Positions 1 through 6,047 of a stretch of 21,754 bases of DNA are shown piece after piece; within the stretch, counting starts at the first letter, position 1; every line of letters begins with the position of its first letter. Under the pieces are notes generated by a model that had not been told where the DNA came from, searched no databases, and was given only the letters and a program-made list of their open reading frames with translations. The DNA comes from Coprococcus sp. (lineage in GTDB: Bacteria > Bacillota > Clostridia > Lachnospirales > Lachnospiraceae), in the NCBI GenBank assembly GCA_016297325.1, contig JAEDGW010000037.1, positions 1 to 21,754 on the forward strand, given 5' to 3'. A program made the translations under genes and the position numbers.

Positions 1-84
1 AGGCATAAGAAATAGAACACTGGTTACGCAGATATGAGTGTAATCATTTCCTAAAAAAGTTATAGGATAAAAGAAGAACCAATT

Positions 85-521
85 ATGATTGATGCAAATG
101 TTCAAGCAGGAGATGGTAGTATTTCAAATGATGAGAATGTTATAATTCATAATCTGGGGACATTGAATTGGAATATCTATGATTGTATATCCGAGAAACA
201 TGTTTCGGATGAGGTAATAATAACAGATGAACAGCTTTCTCATATACAAGGTAAACACCTAGAAGCATATGAAGATGCAATTCATTATGTCAAAGATGTT
301 TTGGAGTCGCCAGATTATATAATTTGGGACAAACATCCGAATACGGGACTTGTTATAAAAAAATATCTTGCGATTTTGGCAATATGTTGTTGGTTCTTAG
401 AATTAGTACAGCGGATGATAAAAAGGGGTATAAAAATTCTTCGATTACAAGCTGGAAAATAACTGAAAAAAGGCTGAACAATTATCTGCGTAACAAAGAA
501 GTTATTTACAAAAAGGAATAG
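85..521 (+). pseudogene. PBECR-type (phage Barnase-EndoU-ColicinE5/D-RelE-like) nuclease-domain protein, frame-shifted
   Basis: Two plus-strand frames together spell one protein. The first, from ATG 85, gives an N-terminal part of about 40 residues and then VIITDEQLSHIQGKH and DKHPNTGLVIKK. The second, one frame back, continues MLLVLRIST, GYKNSSITSWKITEKRL and ends at TAG 521 with IYKKE. Joined at the A7 run at 357-363 they read as a full PBECR2-like domain: an HIxxKH-like helix, the GLVIKK strand, then the K-N-S-x-I-x-x-W-K-I strand. Proteins of this family are predicted RNases found in phage, conjugative and polymorphic-toxin contexts; that is family knowledge. Left unrepaired, the first frame runs into unrelated residues and stops at 462. 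It may be a decayed gene, an assembly slip in a homopolymer, or -1 slippage on A-AAA-AAA, which is in the right phase. The ribosome site is weak (AGAAGA). Family call is by pattern recognition only. Confidence 0.6.
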
Positions 522-541
522 TCAAGCTATAATTATAGTAG

Positions 542-648
542 AATAATAAAGAGGTTATTTGAGGTGGTAAATTTCGTTGCAACCACGCACCCTATGGGTC
601 AAAAGAGATGCAGGAGCTGCGACGCCTGCCAAATAACCTCTGATTATT
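542..648. ncRNA. Unidentified structured element: long-stemmed multi-hairpin
   Basis: A 12-bp perfect stem (AGAGGTTATTTG at 550-561 with its complement at 630-641) is extended by AATAAT/ATTATT at 542-547 and 643-648. The 68-nt interior can form three short hairpins: GTGGT/ACCAC (564-568 with 582-586), ACCC/GGGT (589-592 with 596-599) and GCAGG/CCTGC (610-614 with 625-629). There is no open reading frame and no T-tract, so it is not a simple terminator. It could be a structured RNA or a palindromic mobile miniature element. I do not recognise a known family. The transcribed strand is unknown. Confidence 0.4.
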
Positions 649-686
649 ATATTAAGTATTTCACAACTTAAAATGCGATACATAAC

Positions 687-711
687 AAGGGCAGATTATT
701 TGCCCTTTTTT
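687..711 (+). terminator. Rho-independent terminator
   Basis: Seven-base-pair stem AAGGGCA (687-693) with TGCCCTT (701-707), a 7-nt loop, and a run of six T from 706. It would stop transcription coming from the frame-shifted nuclease gene and the structured element. Confidence 0.8.
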
Positions 712-793
712 GCTATACGAAGAGACAATGTGAAGCCGTTAGGCTAAGTGTTTGATAAAGAGTTCTGTGTAAAAATACGATATCGAAAGGAAC

Positions 794-1024
794 GTGGATG
801 CCATGTGTAATGCAAGTCAGGGTATAAAGAACGAGGCTATGCGCCAGGGTCTGGAAGAAGGCCGAAAAAAGGGCGTGATAGAAGGAATAAAAGCAGGCAA
901 GATAGAAGGCAAGATAGAAGCATATCTGGATATGGGACTAACAGCCGATGAAATCAGCCAGAAAATGGGAATACCCAAAGAGACAGTCTGCAATATTATA
1001 AGTTCGCTCACTGTGACGGTTTAG
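794..1024 (+). pseudogene. C-terminal remnant of Rpn-family (PD-(D/E)XK) transposase-like protein
   Basis: A 76-aa ORF starts with GTG 794 (alternative ATG 803), with AAAGGA a few bases upstream. It resembles the tail of Rpn / 'recombination-promoting nuclease, putative transposase' proteins common in Lachnospiraceae: MCNA near the start, a charged Glu/Gly/Lys helix with EEGRKKGVIEGIKAGKIEGK, then LTADEISQKMGIPKETV, the small helical C-terminal module. The roughly 200-residue nuclease core that should precede it is absent, so it is most likely a truncated leftover. A 12-bp tandem duplication (896-907, 908-919) encodes the repeated KIEG. A terminator-like hairpin and an IS3-family element lie directly downstream. 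It could still be expressed as a short coiled protein, but nothing suggests a function. Confidence 0.6.
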
Positions 1025-1047
1025 AGAACATAATTGTAAAATAAATA

Positions 1048-1108
1048 GACCACCGACTTGTGGATGAAGATGTGGATGATATCATACGTGAGCCGGTGGT
1101 CTTTTTAT
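1048..1108. terminator. Hairpin with flanking T/A tracts inside the IS 3' end
   Basis: GACCACCG (1048-1055) pairs with CGGTGGTC (1094-1101). The stem continues inward with CTTGTG/CGTGAG using wobble pairs, and the + strand then reads TTTTTATTT. It can end transcription from the Rpn remnant. Read on the minus strand it lies just past the transposase stop and is followed by TATTTATTTT, so it may work both ways and shield the element. Confidence 0.6.
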
Positions 1109-1109
1109 T

Positions 1110-2093
1110 TTATTTATGAGATGTTCTTACAGCATATGGAGTTTTATAATTATTATATGAGTGAGGTCTTTGTTTATTGTAATAGTTATAGACAAAGTTG
1201 TTGATCGCATCATATAGATCTGTCTCAGAGGTGTATGAGTTTGGATATATCAGTTCCGTTTTCAGAGTGTTAAAATATCTCTCCATAGGTGCATTGCTGT
1301 GTGGATGTCCTGGAGGGCTCATGCTCTGTTTAACTCCATTTTTCAGACAATAAGATGTGAATTCCTTTGATGTGAATTCATTACCCTGATCAGAGTGGAT
1401 TATCAACGTTCCAGGGCGTATGTTTTTTTCGGATTTCAGAGCTCTGTCAAGAGTCTTCACCGCAAGGTTAGAGTCCATTTTGTCACCGCAGACAGATGAG
1501 ACAATACTTCTATCATATAGATCCATGATGGCACAGTTGTATCTTATACTGCCATCCTCAAGTCCTGTGAAGGTAAAATCTATGCACCATTTTTCATTGA
1601 TTTTTTCTGCACTGAAATCCCCATTTAGAAGATCTGGATATGCACGGAAAGGGGACCGCTTTTCGTATGGTGGGTGTTTTATTCTTGTTATAGAGTGAAG
1701 CCCGAGTTCCTGATTCATATATTTTCTTGTTGTTTCAGGGCTGATATCATATCCTTTTTGTGTGAGATAGTAGTGTATTTTCCTGTAACCGTCTGTTCCA
1801 TTGTGGGCATTATAAAGAGTGCGGATTTCATCTAGGATCTGCCTTTTTCTGGACTTGCTTCCATTATTCTTGCTGTGAAGATAGTTGTAATATACACTTG
1901 GTGATATTCCAAATTCATTTAGCAGCCAGCGGACACCGAACATTGATTTGTATTTATCTATAAATTCGTATGTCGATGTTCGGTAATTGATGTCAATTGT
2001 TGATGATCTGATTTTTTGAAGCTCTATTTTTTTGTCGATATCGTTAAGCTTTTTGTAGAGATCTGTCAGATAAGTATCTTTTGTTTTTTTCAT
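1110..2093 (-). CDS. IS3-family transposase OrfB (DDE integrase core)
   Basis: A 327-aa protein that would cut and join IS ends. The rve-type catalytic core shows the first Asp in WCIDFT (D172), the second in HSDQGNEF (D235) and the Glu in NAPMERYF (E271), with 35 residues between the last two as in IS3 enzymes. An HTH_21-like segment (TDGYRKIHYYL, near 100-110) precedes the core, and the C-terminus has the usual YNxxRPHxxxxxxTP ending. The gene has its own strong ribosome site, AAGGAGG, upstream of the ATG at 2093. The N-terminus carries about 50 extra residues, with a coiled segment, before the part where a normal OrfB begins. No OrfA-sized frame exists upstream: under 90 nt separate the start from the putative IS end. 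It therefore looks like a single-ORF or OrfA-less variant. The reading frame is intact. Confidence 0.9.
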   Translation of the reverse strand: MKKTKDTYLTDLYKKLNDIDKKIELQKIRSSTIDINYRTSTYEFIDKYKSMFGVRWLLNEFGISPSVYYNYLHSKNNGSKSRKRQILDEIRTLYNAHNGTDGYRKIHYYLTQKGYDISPETTRKYMNQELGLHSITRIKHPPYEKRSPFRAYPDLLNGDFSAEKINEKWCIDFTFTGLEDGSIRYNCAIMDLYDRSIVSSVCGDKMDSNLAVKTLDRALKSEKNIRPGTLIIHSDQGNEFTSKEFTSYCLKNGVKQSMSPPGHPHSNAPMERYFNTLKTELIYPNSYTSETDLYDAINNFVYNYYNKQRPHSYNNYKTPYAVRTSHK

Positions 2094-2276
2094 GATGATT
2101 TCCTCCTTGTGATATTTTCTATATTGTATATCCTTAAAGATTTATGTCGTATTTATTACGCATGATTAGCATTTACAGTGAAAAATCGTAAAAACAACGG
2201 GACTTTTTTATGGGATTGTATAATGCAGATAAATGTTATAAACCGACTGACGTTCAACATGACAAAGGAGGAAAAG

Positions 2277-2729
2277 ATGGAAGATAATACTTTGAATCAG
2301 AATGAAGCGTCTGAGCTGGAAAGGCTTGAACTTGAGAGATCATCTGTGATAAGTGATATGGTTGGCTATGCGACAAGGGATATCGACTGTAAAGATTATA
2401 AGTACGGATGCACTTTGAATATGCTTTTATATCATATCGGACGGTGTATAGATTCTTGTGGGATATCCGATGTCATAAAGCCGGATATGATCAACATGTC
2501 ATCCGTTTTTGAAGGATTGATCAGTGATAATTATATTACGAAAAATCCTGATTCGTGGCGCAAATATGATTTTCTGGTAACGGCCAAGGGAAGAAAAATT
2601 GGTATAAGCAAAATAAAGAAAAAGGATGGTCTGATCAAAATTCTGCTCAGCATGGCTGCGGTCGATGTTGTTATCAGAAATATCAGGAATGGCAGGTATA
2701 TGAATTGGGAAAGGAGCGCATGCAAGTGA
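2277..2729 (+). CDS. Hypothetical protein with possible winged-helix-like region; first gene of ClpX-like cassette
   Basis: A 150-aa protein of no family I recognise. The start at ATG 2277 is chosen because AAAGGAGG sits 6 nt upstream; the frame is open back to 2178 but without a ribosome site. The N-terminal third is acidic and helical (ELERLELERS). Residues about 75-112 contain FEGLISDNYI and YDFLVTAKGRKIGI, a pattern like the second half of a winged helix (leucine helix, short wing, LTxKGRxxG) seen in antirepressor and MarR-like proteins; this is inference from a short pattern. The C-terminus is basic. It overlaps the next gene by 10 bp, so the two are probably translationally coupled. A -10-like TATAAT at 2219-2224 lies upstream without a clear -35. 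Confidence 0.75.
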   Translation: MEDNTLNQNEASELERLELERSSVISDMVGYATRDIDCKDYKYGCTLNMLLYHIGRCIDSCGISDVIKPDMINMSSVFEGLISDNYITKNPDSWRKYDFLVTAKGRKIGISKIKKKDGLIKILLSMAAVDVVIRNIRNGRYMNWERSACK

Positions 2730-3715
2730 GACTTAACTGTGATGATCGTAAATTGATTGGTGAGAGTAAGAGAAAACTTAAGAAGGTTCAGGCGGATCTT
2801 GAAAAGATAGTGAGTGGCAGAGCACATTCATTACTGCCGTTTGTCGCAGATTCAGAAGGCAAGTACAACGAAAGAAAAGGTCTTCTTCTCATAGGAGAAC
2901 TTATGGCGGATATGAACAGGTCTGCAAACCAGAATCTTCTCTGGTTTGGGGATATTATGAGTGATGACGCGATACCTGCCCAGAAAAAATTCAGAAAATA
3001 CATGGAGACTTATCTGTATCTGGTGATAAGAGCGTCACTGTTAAAACTTGATTGGTTGAAAGGTGTTGTTTCAGATCTCCCAGACTGTACATTTGACAAT
3101 ATTCTAACCGGGTGTGTTGATTTTAATTCTGAAGATGACAAAGATTCATTGCTGTGTGAATACAATTTTTCCGGTTATGTATATGAGCGTGGGATTATAG
3201 CCTGGTGTATTGAGATATACGAATATATAAATCCGGATCCTGGAAAATCCTGGCTGACGGAAGATATGAGAGCAAGAATGCTGAAGGTAAGTGATGAAAT
3301 AGCCGATGCCGATTTGGATGAATATATAGATGATGAATTGGGCGGTGAAAGTAATCCTGATAATTCCGGAATAGATGATGATATATACGACATCAATACT
3401 TATATGGATGAGATGGAGCCTGTATATGACTATGATTTTAATATAAAAGAATATCTCCTTGAACGAATAGAAAATCCAGAGTTTTTCTGTGAAAAGTTCA
3501 GATCATTCATGTCGATGATTTATTCCGGCGAGGTCCCGCTATCGTATCTTTCAAATATGAAAAATGCTGTTGAGGGAATGCTCGATACATTTCTTTCGGA
3601 ACACAGAATGTCTATGTTCATCGATGACAGGAATATGGCAAAGACTGTGGTATACATTCAGAAGGCTATGGAAAAAGCAGATCTTTTGTATCGTAGAAAT
3701 TACGGGAAGTCGTGA
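2720..3715 (+). CDS. Hypothetical acidic protein, middle gene of ClpX-like cassette
   Basis: A 331-aa protein, family not recognised. ATG 2720 is chosen because AAAGGAG lies 4 nt upstream; the TTG at 2705 has no good site. It starts inside the end of the preceding gene. The N-terminal 185 residues look helical, with Trp- and Tyr-rich segments (NQNLLWFGDIM, GIIAWCIEIYEYI) but no clear membrane helix. A very acidic low-complexity stretch follows at about 193-240 (many Asp/Glu, few basic residues), then a helical C-terminal part (SFMSMIYSGEVPLSYL). No enzyme motif is visible. An acidic, partly disordered protein encoded beside an unfoldase could be its adaptor, substrate or inhibitor; that is context inference only. 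The next gene follows after 81 nt. Confidence 0.75.
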   Translation: MQVRLNCDDRKLIGESKRKLKKVQADLEKIVSGRAHSLLPFVADSEGKYNERKGLLLIGELMADMNRSANQNLLWFGDIMSDDAIPAQKKFRKYMETYLYLVIRASLLKLDWLKGVVSDLPDCTFDNILTGCVDFNSEDDKDSLLCEYNFSGYVYERGIIAWCIEIYEYINPDPGKSWLTEDMRARMLKVSDEIADADLDEYIDDELGGESNPDNSGIDDDIYDINTYMDEMEPVYDYDFNIKEYLLERIENPEFFCEKFRSFMSMIYSGEVPLSYLSNMKNAVEGMLDTFLSEHRMSMFIDDRNMAKTVVYIQKAMEKADLLYRRNYGKS

Positions 3716-3796
3716 TATGTAACATATACTCGTATTTGATGTAACGCAGATAACATATTGATTGTGCGAATTGCACTTTGAAAGGAGCTGATAAGT

Positions 3797-5152
3797 ATGT
3801 TGATCAAAAATATGAAAGAACTTTACACGGAACTTCTTAAAGCCTCCACAAGTGGTTTTATGGGAAGAAGCTTGCAGAATCCCGCAATTGATTTTGCGGA
3901 TGCCGCAAAGGCCGGAGAATACGACGAGATGTCAGATCAGGAGTATGATGAGATTCTAAGTGATATCAAGGAAGTCAGCAAGGTCTGGATGCAAATGAGG
4001 AGCAGAACGGTCAGTGAATTGCTTATCACATCAATTGAGAACCTCGATCTGGAAGATGACGATATTGAAGATATATCCGCAGCTCTTATGTGTGCATATA
4101 AAAATACGGACCAGGCACACATACCATGCGACCCGGATACGGGCGATGCAACTTGTGATATTCTCGAAGATGGCGGAAAAGAAAGCCGAGGGGAAGATGT
4201 TGTGAAGACAGAAAAATCGCCGCAAATGCAGCCTGCGAAAAATAGTTCCCCGGAAGACATACTTTCCTCACCGATTAAAATATACGAGCATCTTGAGAAA
4301 AACGTATATGGACAGAATGAGGCAAAGAAGGCGGCGGCCATGCTCCTGTGGAATCATGTAAATGGCCGGAGGCAGAATGTCCTTTTTGCGGGGCCGACCG
4401 GATGCGGTAAAACTGAGATTTTCAGGCAGCTTGCAAAGATCTATCCGAATATAACCATTCACAACGCAGCCACTCTTACGGGAAGCGGCTGGAAAGGCAA
4501 CATGAAGGTTCAGAATCTCTTTGATGGATACAAGGGTGAGCAGAGAGAGCACCTGATCATCGTCTTAGATGAGGCGGACAAGATGTTCGAGGATGTCGAC
4601 GACAGGCATTACAGCTATACAGTCCAGAACGAACTCCTGAAACTTATCGAGGGCGACAGGGTCCGCCTTGACGGCAACACCGCACCATTTGAGATTGACA
4701 CATCAAATGTGAGTTTTGTGTTCCTCGGATCATTTGACAGTATGGTCAAAGCCAAGGAGGACGCAGTGAATGCCAGCCATACAATAGGGTTTGGCGTCCA
4801 GGGGCAGGAGGAGACATTTGACGGATATAACAGCATCTTTACACAGGAAGATCTCGTCACCTATGCAAATGTCAGAAGCGAGATCGCCGGACGTATAAAC
4901 AATATTGTCCAGCTAAAGGACATGACGGAGGATGACTATTATTCCATTCTCTGTGATAAGTACATAAGTCCTGTAAAGCGGCTGTCGGATTACTACAAAG
5001 TACGCATCAAGATGTCGGCTAAGGCAAAACATGAGCTTGCAAAAGAAGCCGCAGACACCGGGATGGGCGTCAGATATATAAGGTCAAGGCTGCAGAGCGA
5101 ACTTGACAAGCAGTTGTTTGTGGACTGCGGGAAAAAAGAATATGTCCTATAA
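3797..5152 (+). CDS. ClpX-like AAA+ unfoldase without zinc domain
   Basis: A 451-aa AAA+ ATPase close to the ClpX/HslU clade. Residues 1-160 form an acidic N-terminal region with no CxxC zinc motif, unlike true ClpX. The AAA+ core follows: VYGQNEAKKA (170-179), Walker A GPTGCGKT (199-206), pore-loop position GWKG (231-234; ClpX has GYVG), Walker B IIVLDEAD (254-261), VQNELLKLIEG (276-286), the likely arginine finger in EIAGRI (R366) and a sensor-2 helix GMGVRYIRSRL (422-432). At 329-333 TIGFG sits where ClpX carries the IGF loop that docks on ClpP. The predicted role is ATP-driven unfolding of specific proteins, possibly handing them to ClpP; the family assignment is strong and the ClpP partnership is inference. 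ATG 3797 has AAAGGAG upstream. It is the last gene before a strong terminator. It is a paralog, not the housekeeping clpX. Confidence 0.85.
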   Translation: MLIKNMKELYTELLKASTSGFMGRSLQNPAIDFADAAKAGEYDEMSDQEYDEILSDIKEVSKVWMQMRSRTVSELLITSIENLDLEDDDIEDISAALMCAYKNTDQAHIPCDPDTGDATCDILEDGGKESRGEDVVKTEKSPQMQPAKNSSPEDILSSPIKIYEHLEKNVYGQNEAKKAAAMLLWNHVNGRRQNVLFAGPTGCGKTEIFRQLAKIYPNITIHNAATLTGSGWKGNMKVQNLFDGYKGEQREHLIIVLDEADKMFEDVDDRHYSYTVQNELLKLIEGDRVRLDGNTAPFEIDTSNVSFVFLGSFDSMVKAKEDAVNASHTIGFGVQGQEETFDGYNSIFTQEDLVTYANVRSEIAGRINNIVQLKDMTEDDYYSILCDKYISPVKRLSDYYKVRIKMSAKAKHELAKEAADTGMGVRYIRSRLQSELDKQLFVDCGKKEYVL

Positions 5153-5196
5153 AAAATGCCACGGTCACTTTTGTATAGTGAGCGTGGCATTTTTAT
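5153..5196 (+). terminator. Rho-independent terminator of the ClpX-like cassette
   Basis: AAAATGCCACG (5153-5163) pairs perfectly with CGTGGCATTTT (5183-5193), with a further GTCACT/AGTGA pairing inside. The 3' arm ends in a T-run. It begins directly at the unfoldase stop codon. Confidence 0.85.
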
Positions 5197-5261
5197 GTAG
5201 TGAGCGTGGCATTTTCATGCAGTGAGCGCAGCATTTTTGATACAGTGATCGTGTTTTATAC
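5177..5261. repeat. Degenerate 22-bp tandem repeats, about four units
   Basis: Units start at 5177, 5199, 5221 and 5244. The shared core is AGTGAGCGTGGCATTTT; the third unit changes GTGG to GCAG and the fourth is eroded. Unit 1 contains the 3' arm of the preceding terminator hairpin, so each unit repeats that arm. There are no unique spacers between units. Confidence 0.8.
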
Positions 5262-5263
5262 TC

Positions 5264-5345
5264 CAGAAAAATTTTTTTCAAAAATATGTAAGAAATTTGC
5301 ATTTATACAAAACTTTTTTGTAACCTCATTCGTCTCTATAAACAG
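5264..5345 (+). promoter_or_regulatory. ECF-sigma-type promoter upstream of the membrane-protein/sigma operon
   Basis: AAAAC (5309-5313) is separated by 17 bp from CGTCT (5331-5335), the arrangement of extracytoplasmic-function sigma promoters. An AT-rich, UP-like tract lies at 5265-5300. The same promoter with matching flanks occurs at 8726-8752 before the secreted-protein operon. The gene-free stretch 5153-5536 thus holds a terminator, tandem repeats, this promoter, and a purine-rich leader with a possible 34-codon ORF. Confidence 0.7.
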
Positions 5346-5435
5346 AAAGGGAAATACGCAATGTGTATAGGATCAGTCCAATAAGAAAATAAACGCAAAA
5401 GGAGGCGGTAATCAGGGACAGAGAATAATTAAAAA

Positions 5436-5540
5436 ATGAGGGAAAATGAGAGAAGCGATTCAACAAAAAATGGGAGAACGGGTTCAGAAAATAAGAAAAG
5501 AAAAACAAATTTACAGAATAAGAGAGGAAAAAGAATATGA
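5436..5540 (+). CDS. Possible 34-aa basic leader ORF
   Basis: ATG 5436 opens a 34-codon frame rich in Lys, Arg, Asn and Ser (begins MRENERSDSTKNGR). Its TGA overlaps the next gene's ATG as ATGA, an arrangement often used for translational coupling. No good ribosome site precedes it; AAAGGAGG at 5398-5405 is about 30 nt too far upstream. Purine-rich DNA easily gives such frames by chance, so this may be only an untranslated leader. Confidence 0.3.
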   Translation: MRENERSDSTKNGRTGSENKKRKTNLQNKRGKRI

Positions 5541-6004
5541 ACAACATGAATCAGAACAATAATATGAATGTAATGAGCACAAATGGTGGAGCCGGATTTG
5601 CCGAGAGATTAAAGACAGATTGCAATTTTGCAGGAAGGCTAGTAGGGCTTGTGGCGGCGGCGCTGACACTTATATCACTGTTTCTGCCATTTATCAAGGC
5701 AAGCGCATATGAGTATTCAAGTAAAAGCAACCTGATATCGCAGAAGGGCGGAGCAGTATTCCTGGTTATGGTTGCCATAGCTGCAGCAGCGGCTATAATA
5801 GGTAAATGGGGCGGTTTGATATTTGGCGGAGCATTTAACCTTATAGTGATGCTCATATCTATCTCAAGCGTAAAAAGCCAGTCAAAGGGTGTAAAAGTAA
5901 CGATGATGGTTGGATATAAGATGTATATTTTTGCTTGCATACTGCTCATCGCTGCGGGTATACTTGTCGTTGTGAGGAAATACATGCAGAAGAAATCAAT
6001 GTAA
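5537..6004 (+). CDS. Small four-helix membrane protein
   Basis: A 155-aa protein, family not recognised. An Asn/Met-rich cytoplasmic N-terminus (1-20) is followed by four hydrophobic segments at about 33-53, 72-89, 92-110 and 129-147, and a short basic tail. The loop between helices 1 and 2 (KASAYEYSSKSN) is the only sizeable hydrophilic piece. The start ATG is preceded by AGAGAGG. It is the first clear gene after the ECF-type promoter and is followed 43 nt later by the sigma-factor gene, so they are probably co-transcribed. In such a position a small membrane protein could be a partner or regulator of the anchored sigma factor; this is context inference with no anti-sigma motif visible. Confidence 0.8.
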   Translation: MNNMNQNNNMNVMSTNGGAGFAERLKTDCNFAGRLVGLVAAALTLISLFLPFIKASAYEYSSKSNLISQKGGAVFLVMVAIAAAAAIIGKWGGLIFGGAFNLIVMLISISSVKSQSKGVKVTMMVGYKMYIFACILLIAAGILVVVRKYMQKKSM

Positions 6005-6047
6005 TCTGATATGAGAAAAGGGTATAAGGGACAATAGGAGGATAAAG

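Larger units (their letters stand above)
1035..2162 (-). mobile_element. IS3-family insertion sequence (ends approximate)
   Basis: The extent is set by the OrfB gene plus candidate terminal repeats. The left end TGTAAAATAAATA (from 1035) partly matches the reverse complement of the right end, TGCGTAATAAATA (ending 2162); both begin TG and share AATAAATA. A second possible right end is TTTACA at 2172-2177, which matches the left TGTAAA exactly. No target-site duplication is visible with either choice, so the boundaries are tentative or the element has decayed at its ends. Confidence 0.4.

Noticed and set aside
2..37. End of an upstream gene (open frame ending TGA at 35-37)
   Set aside because: Only eleven codons are visible with no recognisable motif, so it cannot be supported.
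550..641. tRNA, hammerhead ribozyme or riboswitch
   Set aside because: Stem lengths do not fit a tRNA, the CUGAUGA/GAAA ribozyme core is absent, and no metabolic gene follows.
2172..2224. Sigma-A promoter for the ClpX-like cassette (TTTACA with TATAAT)
   Set aside because: The spacing between the two boxes is 41 bp, far from 17; only an isolated -10-like box remains.
5177..5261. CRISPR-like repeat array
   Set aside because: Units are contiguous with no unique spacers, degrade quickly and include the arm of a terminator; no cas genes are present.
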